From Lytechinus variegatus (Eukaryota; Echinodermata; Echinoidea; Temnopleuroida; Toxopneustidae): a DNA stretch of 64,000 bases. Shown here piece after piece: positions 53,950 through 64,000 of the stretch. Below the pieces are notes generated by a model that worked only from the letters and a program-made list of their open reading frames with translations, did no database searches and was not told the origin of the DNA. The stretch spans positions 12,523,736 through 12,587,735 of the forward strand of contig NC_054741.1 in assembly GCF_018143015.1 (NCBI RefSeq), written 5' to 3'. A program made the position numbers and the translations under genes. Position 1 is the stretch's first letter; the number at the start of each line of letters is the position of its first letter.

Positions 53950-55200
53950 AGTCAATTAGAGACCACAGACAGTGTTGGTCAGTTCGCTCTCCCTCAGTTA
54001 AACCGTGGAGGAGAAATAAACTTCTGTCTACTAAATAAAGCAGACAAATGTATGCAAATTGCACATGCATACTTGGAAAACACCTTTAATTAAAGGATCA
54101 TTCATTTTATTATGTATTTATGTTTTTATGATTCATTCCCTATTTGTTTATTTATAGTTATTTATATATTTTCTCATTTATTCATTTATTTGTATTTATT
54201 CATTTGTATGTTTAGTGAAATTTTCCCAAAAAGCATAAATATATCACGTGACTTGGATTCTGGTTTCTATGTGGTACAAACAACTTAATTTTTCAATTTT
54301 TATTAACTTTTTTTCTTTTGAAAAGGATTTGTTTTCCAGAATTATGGAAATTGAGTCCACAGACTCCAATTTGCAAGGTTTATCTCATGCAAACTTCATC
54401 TGGCCTTGTTGCTTAAAAAATGATGTTGATAGATTTTTTTTCTTGATATATGATACTCCATCCATCATTCTCCTTAATTTAAAGGAAATTTAGTTGCCAT
54501 ACGTTTCCTGTACAGCTAGGTCTTTATGTAAACATGACTACTCTATGTATTCACTCAGATTAAATTAAATATGTTAATATGTTGAGACGATCTCATAGGT
54601 ATAAGATGTGAATGTCTTTGTTGTTGCCTGTTTAGCATCCCAGGAATTCTTGAAAAATTGACAGAGTATAGATCTTTGTCACACAATTCAACATTCCAGT
54701 ATTTGATATGTAGAAAGAAAAAAATGGTTTTTAAGTAAATGCTAATTGATTAAATTGAAAAAAAGGTTACATGAAAAATCTGGAGCCATTGAGTGCAAGT
54801 AACAAGCTACTTTTACTGGTTACCTAAACCCTGCTTTTTAATAGGCTAAAAGTAATTTGATCATAAAAATGATGTTTTTTATATATTTTTGTGAAATCTG
54901 GCCCATGTCTTTTATTAGAAATTGTTTGCTTCACTAACGGTCACATTAACTAATGTCCACTTGACCTTACCCCATTCAGTGTTTATAGATTAACTTTTCA
55001 TGAACTTTTTTCGTATGACAAACTTTCAAAAAAATACTGGTAGGCCAAGGATTGTGTAGAACACTTAATAGTAGAAAGTAGGTTTGGCCAAAATGGTGTT
55101 AGACCAAGTGAATATAAACCAAATATACACACAGATACAGAAACCCTTGTGTCAAGAATTAGTCAAGACACTATTAGTGCCTCAAGCATCAAAGGGGATG
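53950..55200. other. Intergenic, no gene seen
   Basis: AT-rich DNA with ATTTATT words (54105-54215). No coding sequence, RNA gene or clear repeat is recognised. Confidence 0.5.
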
Positions 55201-55204
55201 TGTG

Positions 55205-56497
55205 AGTCTCTTTACCCCCCCCCCCCCCACAATAAAACAGAGAGATGGGGAAAGTGAAAGAGATAACAGGAAAGAGGGAGAGGAAATAAGGAATATTGAC
55301 GAGGGGGGGAGGGGAATATGCATTAGCGAATGGTCCTGCATCCCCTTAACAAAACAAAAATAGGGTGAATGGGAGGGGAGATTGAAAAGTTGGGGCCAAA
55401 ATTACCTTGTTCCTATTCTTAACAATAAAGAGAGTATGATAGAGAAAGAGCACAAAGGAAAGTACAAGAAAGTAAAGACAGAAAGAAATAAAATGTTAGA
55501 ACATGTATAGGCCTATATATCAAAATGTGTTGAAAAATTAGTGTGATAGGAAAATAAAACAGTTGAAACTTATTTTTCCTCGCAAAATGGGAGCCTGCAG
55601 GGAGGCGTTGCCTCCTGTTATATCATATACAGTAAGTAGAGAAGGAAAGGAAGTGGGAAGAGCAGAGAGAAAGGGGAGGAGAAAAGACAAATGGAGAAGG
55701 AAGAATGAGGCCGGGATCGACACTATCTTGCACTCACAAACCTCATCCAAAAAAAGGGCGAAGGTTAAAAAGGGGAGAAAAAAAATCAAATTTAGGGAGA
55801 GACCTGGATGAATGAGCGCTGCATCTCTTAACCACAACTAGGCCCCAAAACGGTGGTAAAAGGGTATAGAGAACAAATGAAGAAGAAGCAGTCCGAAACG
55901 CGAGCGGATTTTTATTTTTCATTTATTTATTTTTTCTTAGTGACAAGCTTTGCTTTTTGCCAAAGTTTGCTCTCTCATTTTCTTCCCTTTTATCTTTGAT
56001 TCCTCTTCTTTTCCTTTTCCTTCCCTTACTTTTCGCCCCCCCCCCTGGTCTTCTTTCCCTTTGCTGTCGCCTTTTCGCGCTATAGGGGACAGTGGCCTCT
56101 TGAGCCCCAGGGTCCACCTATATCTTTTATTTCCCTTGCAATCTATTTAATTTGGTTAAAGAGGCGACAAGGGATTTAAGCCTCAGAGATTCACGCTTTT
56201 CATTAATATATAGATTGAATTTTGGTTACGTTCCTGTACTCATTTTTTTTCCTTTTCCATCTTTGTTATATCAGAAATGTTGCAAGGCCTTTTCGGCACG
56301 GTCTCCCCCCCCCCCCATTTCCACTTTCACTTCCACTTTTCCTTCCCCAAATTCTCTTCCACTTCTTTCCCTTCTCTCCTTCCTTTTTTCTGGAGGGGGG
56401 GGTGAGGCCCTTGCCTTAGCAAACCCTGTCTTTTATTTATACATCAACGTAAGGCCTGGGCAAAGGGCGTTCACCTTTAAACTGCCGTTGTCCTGTT
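55205..56497. repeat. Purine block followed by pyrimidine block
   Basis: 55230-55800 is rich in A and G on the + strand (GAGAGGGAGAGGAAATAAGG type); 55950-56495 is rich in T and C, with C runs near 56036 and 56307. The open frames in both are low-complexity translations. Confidence 0.6.
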
Positions 56498-56881
56498 TTC
56501 CCGTTTCCTTTTTCTTTATTTTGCTTCTCTTTTCCATTCATTTGATTCCCCTATATCTTGTCCTTTTTTTGCATGTCTTTCTCTATATATAGGAGTCCTT
56601 CTATTTTTGTTTTAAACTTTTCCTTTTTCTTCTTCTGTTGTCTATCTTCTTACTCCTTTAATTCTTCCCCTCCCCTTTCCATTCTTTTCCTTCTCTTCTT
56701 CACTTTCCCCCATTCCTTTCATTCCCTTCTCACTCCCCTTCCCTTCCTCCTTACTTTTCTCCCTTCCTTTTCTTTCCCCATTTTTTTTTGCCTATAGTCC
56801 CCATGAATCCATGTAAGGTAAGAAAGGGCAAGGAGGCGGATAGATGGGTTTAATCACAATATGAAGTTGTTGTTTGTCAAT

Positions 56882-56889
56882 ATTTATAT

Positions 56890-56921
<32 letters not shown>

Positions 56922-56939
56922 TATATATATATATATATA

Positions 56940-56976
<37 letters not shown>

Positions 56977-57485
56977 GTGTAAAGTTATACATGTTACAAC
57001 AGCTTTTGGCAACTCTTTTTTTTTATTAGAATATTGTAAAGAAATGGATGAAGAGAACAATGGTAGGCGTAGCTTAAATCAAGGTTCCCCATGCAGAGCT
57101 ATCTACCCTTTGGAAAAATTGGTGATGCCGAAAAAAATTTCTCTGCCGGGAATCGAACCCGGGCCCCCAGCTTTGAACGCCGGTGCCTTAACCACTAGAC
57201 CACAGAGACGGGTTGTAGTGGTTAGGGCGAACCCAATCCGATTGACCGTCAGATAGACAGATTTTCGACACTATTCCAATTATAATTTCCTTTGTCAGGT
57301 GAAGGTGGGTTTAGTACAATGACAAGCCTATAGTGTCGAAAATCTGTCTATCTGACGGTCAATCGGATTGGGTTCGCCCTAACCAATCGGCATCACATAT
57401 CTCTGGGGAACCTTGATTTAAGCTACGCCTACCATTGTTCTCTTCATCAATTTCTTTACAATATATATATATATATATTCTTTCT
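56882..57485. mobile_element. Palindromic insertion with AT microsatellite and tRNA-like gene
   Basis: A TA microsatellite (56884-56972) leads into an inverted repeat: 57033-57110 and 57219-57285 pair with 57328-57462. Arm words include GAGAACAATGGTAGGCGTAG, GACCGTCAGATAGACAGATT and their inverses. The left arm alone holds about 88 extra bases (57131-57218) with the tRNA-like sequence. Confidence 0.7.
57139..57208 (-). tRNA. tRNA-like sequence, anticodon UCA (tRNA-Glu-related, probably a pseudogene or SINE head)
   Basis: On the minus strand: acceptor TCTCTG/CAGAGA, A box TGGTCTAGTGG, anticodon stem CCGGC/GCTGG, loop GTTCAAA, T arm CCGGGTTCGATTCCCGG with a perfect B box GGTTCGATTCC. A run of seven T follows two bases after the discriminator, a Pol III terminator. 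With U33 placed as usual, the anticodon is UCA (57174-57176), which reads UGA. The acceptor stem is one pair short, so function is doubtful. Confidence 0.6.
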
Positions 57486-58134
57486 TTTAGTGACAGATAA
57501 ACCTCACAATATCAAACTAGGACATTGAATCACGCAAACTGATAGTATCACAATTTGAGAATTATACTCTTTCCTTGAGCAGACTCGAAGATTTTTGGGT
57601 GCGGTAAACAAAAAAGTATACGGTACAATCCCGGAGTGCAATTTATCGATAAGTGGTAATTAACCGATATAATTATTTGCCTGGTCGCCTACTAAACCTT
57701 GCTGTAAGCTTTTTTTAAAGGAAATCTCTTGATTTTCCTTATTCTGGTTTCTTCTTTTTCCATTTCGTATAATTTCTCTTCATCTTTTCCCCTTTTCTTG
57801 TTCCTCACTCCTTTTTCCCGTTTCCCTTTACCCCTTTTCCTTTCTTTTGCTTCTCTTTTCCATTCACCCTTATCTCTTTTCCTTCTTTTGCTTCTCTTTC
57901 TCTGAGAGTCCCTCTATTCTATTTTATTTTCAACTTTTACTTATCTTTCTTCTCATGTTTATCTCTTACTCTTCATTCTTCCCGTCCCTTTCCATTCTTT
58001 TCCTTCTCTTCTTCACTTTCCCCCATTCCTTTCATTCCCTTCTCACTCCCCTTCCCTTCTTTCACCTTCCTCCTTTCTCCTCGCCTTTCTTCCCTCCTCA
58101 AGTTCCCTTTCCCCTTTCTTCTGGGGGGGGGGGG

Positions 58135-58600
58135 GGTTCACCGATCGGCCCCATGAATCCCAGTAGGGTATGAAAGGGCAAGGAGGCGGATAGATGGGAG
58201 TAATCACAATATTAAGTTTGTCAAAATGACAGACAAACATCGCATGATATCAAAGTAGGAAAATGAAAATGACACAAAGTGATAGTTTAATTGTTTTTAT
58301 AAAACTAACGGTTTTTGGTGCGGTTAACAAAAAAAGTATATTGTGCAATCCCGGCGGGCGTGCAATTTATTGGTAAGTGGTAAATAACCGACATAATTAT
58401 AGTCGCCCACTAAACCCTGCTATAAAACTTTCTTTAAAGAAATCTCCTGATATTTCCTTATTGTGGTTTCTTCTTCCTTTCCATATTCTTTCTCTTCATC
58501 TTTTCCCCTTTTCTAGTTCCTCACTCCCTTTTCCTTTCCCTTCCCAGGGCCATGGCAACTTTTTTTTTTTTGGGGGGGGGGGGTGGGGGGGTGCTAAAGT
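58135..58600. repeat. G-run bearing repeat segments
   Basis: Runs of about 13 G at 58123-58136 and 58573-58584 (the latter after an 11-T run). Probably parts of the duplicated low-complexity block. Confidence 0.5.
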
Positions 58601-59325
58601 AAATTTGAAAAGAGGTTCACTTTAAATTGAAGGTCGTTTTGGTACCACAACATTTGACAAGCAAAAAACAATCAAAAGGGTTTCAACACATAATGTTGGC
58701 CATTTTACATACATTTCTCAAATTTTACCCACCTACCAGAATCCCAGAGGAGGGGGTGCTGCCTAATGAAAATAATACACGAAGCACCCCTTGTGGAAAA
58801 TCTTGGAGGTGCTCCCCTGCTTCCCAGGGTCATGCCCCCTCCCCTCTATCATCCGAAATCTCAGATCAACAAACTCGTAGAACTGATCGCATTGAGCTCC
58901 CTCTTTAGTTCAACCAAGAGCACTAAGACGGAAGTAAAACTGATAAACATTATATAGATCTATATGGCCAGCGCCACACCATTGTATACGAATAGGACTA
59001 AGTGAGACTCTGCAGTATCACCGTCATACAACTTTTGGAAATAGTGTTGAACTTGATTATTCTAATGTTTCAGGTCACAGTAGTAGTTATATGGTAAGGC
59101 ATTTTGTATTTTTCATCGTTTCTGATATCAAAGAAACTGCAGTATTTACAAATCCAGCGCAAGAAAGTAAAAAAAATCCGATGTGATGAAGTGAACGTGT
59201 GTGTTTCATCAGTTCATTTGTGATCTAACTTAGTCAGTGCAAGTGGCAGTGGTTATTTTTTGGCCGCAGCGCCGGCAGGAAGTCAACATAGTCTGTGTGG
59301 TAGATTGTGGCAACTGTATGATTAG

Positions 59326-59585
59326 CCAGGAGGCTCCGGGAGAGTAAAAATCATTGTCAGGTGATTGTAATAAACGTAGGCTTACTCTCCATGGAGCCAG
59401 GGACGGTTGGACCTGTGTAGGCAGCTGGCAGTTGTCTATTTCGTGACCGTCACGTCATTGGAGTTTTTTTAAACATTTTTAATTAAAAAAAAAAATTATC
59501 CTCGTACAAGACGGCTCGCTATCGTGCAGCCACCATTGCATTAGGGGATTATATAGGGGGTTAACAATGCAAAATCCCCCAATGG
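59326..59585. repeat. Hairpin-plus-block repeat, copy 2
   Basis: GAGGCTCCGGGAGAGTAA and TTACTCTCCATGGAGCC form a hairpin; then CAGCTGGCAG, TCCTCGTACA, GACGGCTCGC, GTGCAGCC and a GGGGG/CCCCC pair, as in the copy at 12174-12460. Confidence 0.55.
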
Positions 59586-59684
59586 GTCTTATCAATTTTT
59601 GTCTTTATGTCATAAAAATAAAAAGAACTGTATGATGGTGGGCCCCATGTCTGCGCACTCATTCACTTTGCACACGATTCGGGG

Positions 59685-61013
59685 ATTTTGATGACAAAGG
59701 CTGCATTTTGAGGCCGTCACATGAAATGCCCTGAATTCATTTTTTTTCCACCATTTTGAGTCGGATTTTTTAATGAATACCTGCCTATGTATTGTGTAAA
59801 GTTCGTGCGCGTTGCATATCTTCTTTTACTAGAATCGCGCAGATATGCGGGCGCGCAAACTTGAGAGACCGTGCAGATATGGGGGAACTGACCATACCAA
59901 ATTAAAGATTATCATGCCGTTTTGGCCTGAAATGCACCAAAACCGGGGAAAAATCAACATAAAAGGGGAAAAAACAGTGACTTAACTTACTTTGGCTGTT
60001 GTGCAACTTCACTTCCCTGTTTTATCTGAACTTAATACATACATGACATAAACATATGTTCATTGACTGATTGAGTCCCTGTACGATTCAAGCTAGAACT
60101 TCGATCTCTTTATTGGTGAGTGGAGACAACGGAGTTCAGCGGAACAACCAACATAACAGAGACCGAAGTATGCCATCGCTCTGCCATCTATGACTATGCG
60201 CACCGAGTATTTTGGAGACAGCAATGTTGCTCCAAAATATACTTGTTTTCTTAAGGTTACTTTTGACTGAGCCCAAACTTAAATGTAAATGGGTTGTAAG
60301 TATATGGTATGGCAAGTTCCCCTAAGTCTGCGCAGTCCCCCTTGTCTACGTCTGCACTACCTCAAGCGAAGTTCGTGCAGGCATTCCCTGATCCCAAGAA
60401 TCAGTGGAATATTTTCCCAAACTCTTCGAATATTTCTGGTATTTTCTGAGACATCCAATATAATATAAATTGGCCTGCGACCGATCGCATGCGATGTTTT
60501 GAAATCGGTAATGAATAATACGTGTGAGGAATTAGATACTGGCCCAAAATCACCAATTTTGAGGATAACCAGAGGATGGACACAGAGTGAAATAAGGGTG
60601 AAGAGTAAGACATTACGCTACTTTTACTTGATGCGATAATTCCTCTTGCAGCTCCAAAAAGCTAAACTGGAATTCTCGTTATATTTTTTTCTTTAATTTT
60701 TACAACAAATAACTTTTTGATCCCACCTTTGTCACTCGGAATATCAGATCGAGTTCACGGTCCCAAAGTTCGGGTAGATGGAGTGTAGTGTAGCGGTAGT
60801 GAAGTGGAGCCTGCATGAACTTCGCTCGAGGTACATCTACGCATTAGCGTATCTGCGCAATTCTAGTTAAAGAGATACGCAATGAACATAAACTTTACAC
60901 GTCTAATGCATAGACAGACATTATTTACAAAATCCGACTCACAATGGTGGAAAAAAAATGAAATTTCGCATTTCTTGTGACAGCCTCAAAATGCAGCCTT
61001 TCTAAGTCAAAAT
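59685..61013. mobile_element. 1.3-kb foldback element upstream of PLCG
   Basis: 59685-59848 (AAGGCTGCATTTTGAGGC, CCACCATTTTGAGTCGGATT, AGAATCGCGCAGATATGC) is repeated inverted at 60847-61013 (GCGTATCTGCGCAATTCT, AATCCGACTCACAATGGTGG, GCCTCAAAATGCAGCCTT). A second, inner inverted pair is GGGGGAACTGACCATACC (59881) with GGTATGGCAAGTTCCCC (60308). No protein frame. Confidence 0.65.
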
Positions 61014-61541
61014 CTTTGTAATCGTAGCCTAGATACAAGACACGGTTAGAGGGCGACAATATCATGAGCAGTGCCAACTTAGATAAAAAAAAATACTTGC
61101 ATTGGCTGATAAATATGAATCGTAAAATACTTGGATCAGCCGATAAATATCATGAATTATATGATTCCTCACACTGCATGCATGATGGCTATCCTTCTGT
61201 GTAGGGGGAGAAAGTATTTAAAAAAAAAAGAAAAAACTCCAAACAGAGTCTAAATAATATTAGTCTCTCCCTTGCCTTACTAATTTCAATAGTATGAATT
61301 GCGACTGTGCAAAGGCTTAATTGAGTAGTGACAAGACTTGGTATTCTGAAAAGTCTTGTAATTGCATACCACTCAATTGGTGGATTTCCCTTTGGGAAAA
61401 AGTAATGGTGATTAAACTTAAAGGTCCATTAAATGTAACTTAAGACTAGTGTGACTTTAAATCTTAGTGAAACACTGGTCTAATTATTTTGCACATAGTC
61501 CTGAGGGGTAAAAAAAATCTCCATTCTCTTATTCTTTGTAG

Positions 61542-61647
61542 ATTGTTTGTGGAGCTTGGGAATCTTAATCAGCCATTGCTGCTGTGACGGGTGAGCCGTA
61601 CAGAGGATCCTTGGGGGGTCATTGGTGTTGACTGCTGGTGCTGGAAG
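61542..61647 (+). other. Probable 5' UTR part of the PLCG exon
   Basis: A plausible acceptor TATTCTTTGTAG ends at 61541. From there to the start codon there is no stop-limited coding need; an upstream non-coding exon is likely but was not identified. Confidence 0.4.
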
Positions 61648-61840
61648 ATGGCGGTGATACAGAACGGCACCATGGAGCTAACCGAACAGGACATACACAG
61701 CATGCAGCACAACCTGGCCCTTGGTACGCTCTTGACCCGATTCTATGGTCGCAAGAGACCCGAGCGGAAGTCTTTCGAGGTCAACATGGAGACCAGGCAG
61801 GTTGTATGGAGGAGGCAGGGAGGACGAACTGAAGGAGCAA
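61648..61840 (+). CDS. PLCG1: Phospholipase C gamma, first coding exon (gene continues past the window)
   Basis: 64 codons plus one base: MAVIQNGTMELTEQDIHSMQ, then LALGTLLTRFYGRKRPERKS, FEVNMETRQVVWRRQGG and EGA, with the donor GTGAGT at 61841. The LxxGTxxTxFYxxKRPERKxF and VxxETRQxxWxR pattern is the start of the N-terminal PH domain of PLC gamma; vertebrate PLCG1 has PERKTFQVKLETRQITW here. Family role: an SH2/SH3-bearing enzyme that hydrolyses PIP2 to IP3 and diacylglycerol after tyrosine kinase activation; in echinoderms a PLC gamma is known for egg calcium release at fertilisation. The split codon A|.. fits the conserved Ile after EGA. Later exons are outside. Confidence 0.9.
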
Positions 61841-64000
61841 GTGAGTCAACTAAATTAATTTTAATATTTCATCGATAGATAAATAGACAACTGGTGTGTG
61901 TGTTTCATAAAGCTGTTCTTAAGTTACAAGGCCTTTGCAAATGGCTGGTAACCCTTTCGTTGGAACGAAATCAAGAACATTAAAAATCTGGGGCTCGTTT
62001 CATAAAGAGTTACAATTGTTGTAACTTTGCCATTATGGCAACTACCATGGTAACCTTGATTTTGATTGGCTGGGGTAGTCATATTAATTATGTTGTCATA
62101 TTTTGAACTTCATAAGCGATAAGTAAGATAACAAGTGAGTACATTAAAATCAGTTACGAACTGAAAATAAAGATTCACTTGGCCCGACAGTGAAAGAGTT
62201 GTTAAGATTTCGGCAAGATACATGCACACAGTCTTGTCCCTCTGCCGCGCTGAGCTAACAAGAAAAACTAAAGAATATATACATGTATAAACAGGGGTGG
62301 GAAGTGGAGAAGTGAGAAGGAAGAAGAACAACAAAGAGAGAGAGAGAGGGGAGAAAAGGCCAGACACCAGTGGTATATCTGACATAAAATTGTCAAATCT
62401 TTTTCAGTCTGGGGAATATTCAAAATGTGTACTGCATCAGAGAGATGCAATATTTGAAATGAGCATGCACATATCTGAAAGGTGTTCTGTAAACTGTGAT
62501 ATCTCTTGACTAACCGATAGATATTACACTTTAATTGAATGTCTGTATCAAAAGTTTGGCAGGTAGCAACAGAGAGAAGCTTGTCTCATAAAATTGATGA
62601 CACAATCATCTAGTTCTCATGCAATTCCTCCTCTAATTTCAAATTTAGAGCAGAAGTATAAGACACTGCCTTTTAATGAAAATGGAAATTGTGTCTCATA
62701 TAACATTGCAAATCTATGGTAAGATTTAGAATTCTTTTTCTGTTAAAATGTTTCGCATCTTTATATCCTTCATATAAAAGTCTGGATGAATGCTGATCAT
62801 TTGTACTGCAAATATTCATTTTTTATATGGACTCTAAGACAAGAATTAATCTTATGATAAGAGTTTTGATCTTTTAGAATCTAATTACAATTGTGCTTGT
62901 CTTTACAGTGTATTTGTCAAATTGTGATACTCCGGTAATTAATAGAAATCTTCTAGGGTAGTATGATGCGTGTAATTTCCATGTTTTTAAGTGTAGCTGT
63001 GGATAGAGCAGTGTTTGAAGTCCTTTAACAGGGAATGAAACCAACTGGTCAGTATGTTTGGGATTGTTCTTCAAAGCCACATTGCTAATTAGTTTCATTA
63101 TAATGTCCAGTAGATTGTAGTTCAGTATGACTAAGTTTCTGCAGTGTGTTCATGCCCACTTCCGATTTGTTTGAAGGATTCAGAGCTTATAGTTTCTCAT
63201 TAATAATCTACATCACTTTATTAAATGAATATCAATAAACAAATAGTGTTAAAGTTTTTCAGACGCATTTTATAAACTGAATAATAAATAGTAAAAGAGA
63301 GCCCATGACATGATGGCCCTTCCTTTCTCAAGAAAGGCAGATGAACATAAATAACAGTAACATGAAATACCAAAAGAGGTACCATGATGAAATTATAACC
63401 AACCAAAGCATTTAACTCAATAGTCATGTTGGAAAATTTGGTTAAAAAGGCATTCTACTGTTAATAATCACAGAGCTACCAAGTCTCACGCATTATGTGT
63501 GAGACTCAAGCATTTTGGACTCTTGTTCATCCCCTCAAATCTGTCTCACGCAACTATCACAGCCTATCCCCATATACATTGTACACAATGTCTGTGATCT
63601 CACTCAAGTTCACAGAAAATCTCATGCATAGCTGGTCTTTGAACTTTGCATCTCTGCAATCATGTTGATTTGTTACACCAGTATACTCTTGAATTGGTGT
63701 GAAAATCATCCTAGTTTTTCGCAGCATACATGTACAGTATGTAGTCAGAAACTTTAAGATTTTTTTTTAAAAATATTTTTTACTATGCTTCTTTGTTCCG
63801 AAGAAAAAAAAGGTTACTAGAAAATGTCTAAAAAACACCTGAGTTCTTTTAAAAAATTACTACACTACCAATAATTATATCAAAGGAAATAGACAATTTT
63901 TTAGGCAGATTTGTGTAACTATTGAGATAATTTCACTGTAGGAAATGGCAATAGTAATTTCCACATTGTAAAAGTAATGGTGATGATGGTGAACTAATTT
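61841..64000 (+). other. PLCG intron 1 (start)
   Basis: No second exon is recognised before the window ends. 61990-62100 holds a half-copy of the 50084-50243 MITE (GGGGCTCGTTTCATAAAG, GATTGGCTGGGGTAG). 63478-63640 has TCTCACGCA words repeated on one strand. Confidence 0.55.

Larger units (their letters stand above)
56497..58560 (+). repeat. Tandem segmental duplication, period about 718 bp
   Basis: Copy A starts TTTTCCCGTTTCCTTTTTC at 56497; the same start recurs at about 57811. GAAATCTCTTGATTTTCCTT at 57721 recurs as GAAATCTCCTGATATTTCCT at 58439. GGGCAAGGAGGCGGATAGAT is at 56826 and 58167. Copy A holds a palindromic insertion (56882-57485) that copy B lacks. Confidence 0.7.

Noticed and set aside
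55563-56592. Several open frames on both strands
   Set aside because: Purine- or pyrimidine-rich low-complexity DNA; no conserved protein features.
61591-61647. PLCG start 19 codons upstream
   Set aside because: The frame is open there but the codon at 61591 is GTG; the first ATG in frame with the PH-domain sequence is 61648.

Overview
This is a eukaryotic genomic window: AT-rich, intron-rich and full of short inverted-repeat transposons. The gene content, the frequent TAGGCCTA-type words and the transposon families suggest a sea urchin or another echinoderm; this is an inference from style, not a proven assignment. Three protein-coding genes can be supported, all on the + strand. (1) 7160-19023: a complete six-exon gene for a PRELI-domain protein of the PRELID3/slowmo family, 194 aa. 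(2) 27738-48322: a nine-exon gene for a 767-aa protein with a MIF4G-like N-terminal segment, an eIF4E-binding YX4L-phi motif and a long low-complexity half with SPxDW repeats. (3) 61648-61840 onward: the first coding exon of a phospholipase C gamma; the rest lies beyond the window.

Layout. 1-7000 is intergenic with several MITE-like or foldback elements and a tandem ATTCCGAA repeat. 7160-24120 is the PRELID3 gene with a long first intron (repeats, hairpins, two RFX-type palindromes) and probably a 5-kb 3' UTR. 24130-27500 is intergenic. 27520-49200 is the eIF4E-binding gene. Its first intron (8.8 kb) carries a broken CR1/L2-like LINE that was itself hit by a GCTCGCGC tandem-repeat element, which in turn holds a copy of an element built of 192-bp units. 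Another copy of that element fills much of intron 4 and a short third copy lies downstream at 51180. 49000-59000 is a transposon-rich intergenic region with nested SINE/MITE insertions, a tandem segmental duplication and a palindrome holding a tRNA-like gene. 59300-61650 is the PLCG 5' region with a 1.3-kb foldback; 61841-64000 is PLCG intron 1.

The three genes act in unrelated processes (mitochondrial phospholipid transfer, translation control, phosphoinositide signalling) and nothing indicates a shared operon or cluster. The most notable non-genic signal is that the 192-bp repeat units each carry a nuclear-receptor DR1 site (AGGTCAAAGGTCA): twelve perfect copies lie within introns 1 and 4 of the second gene.
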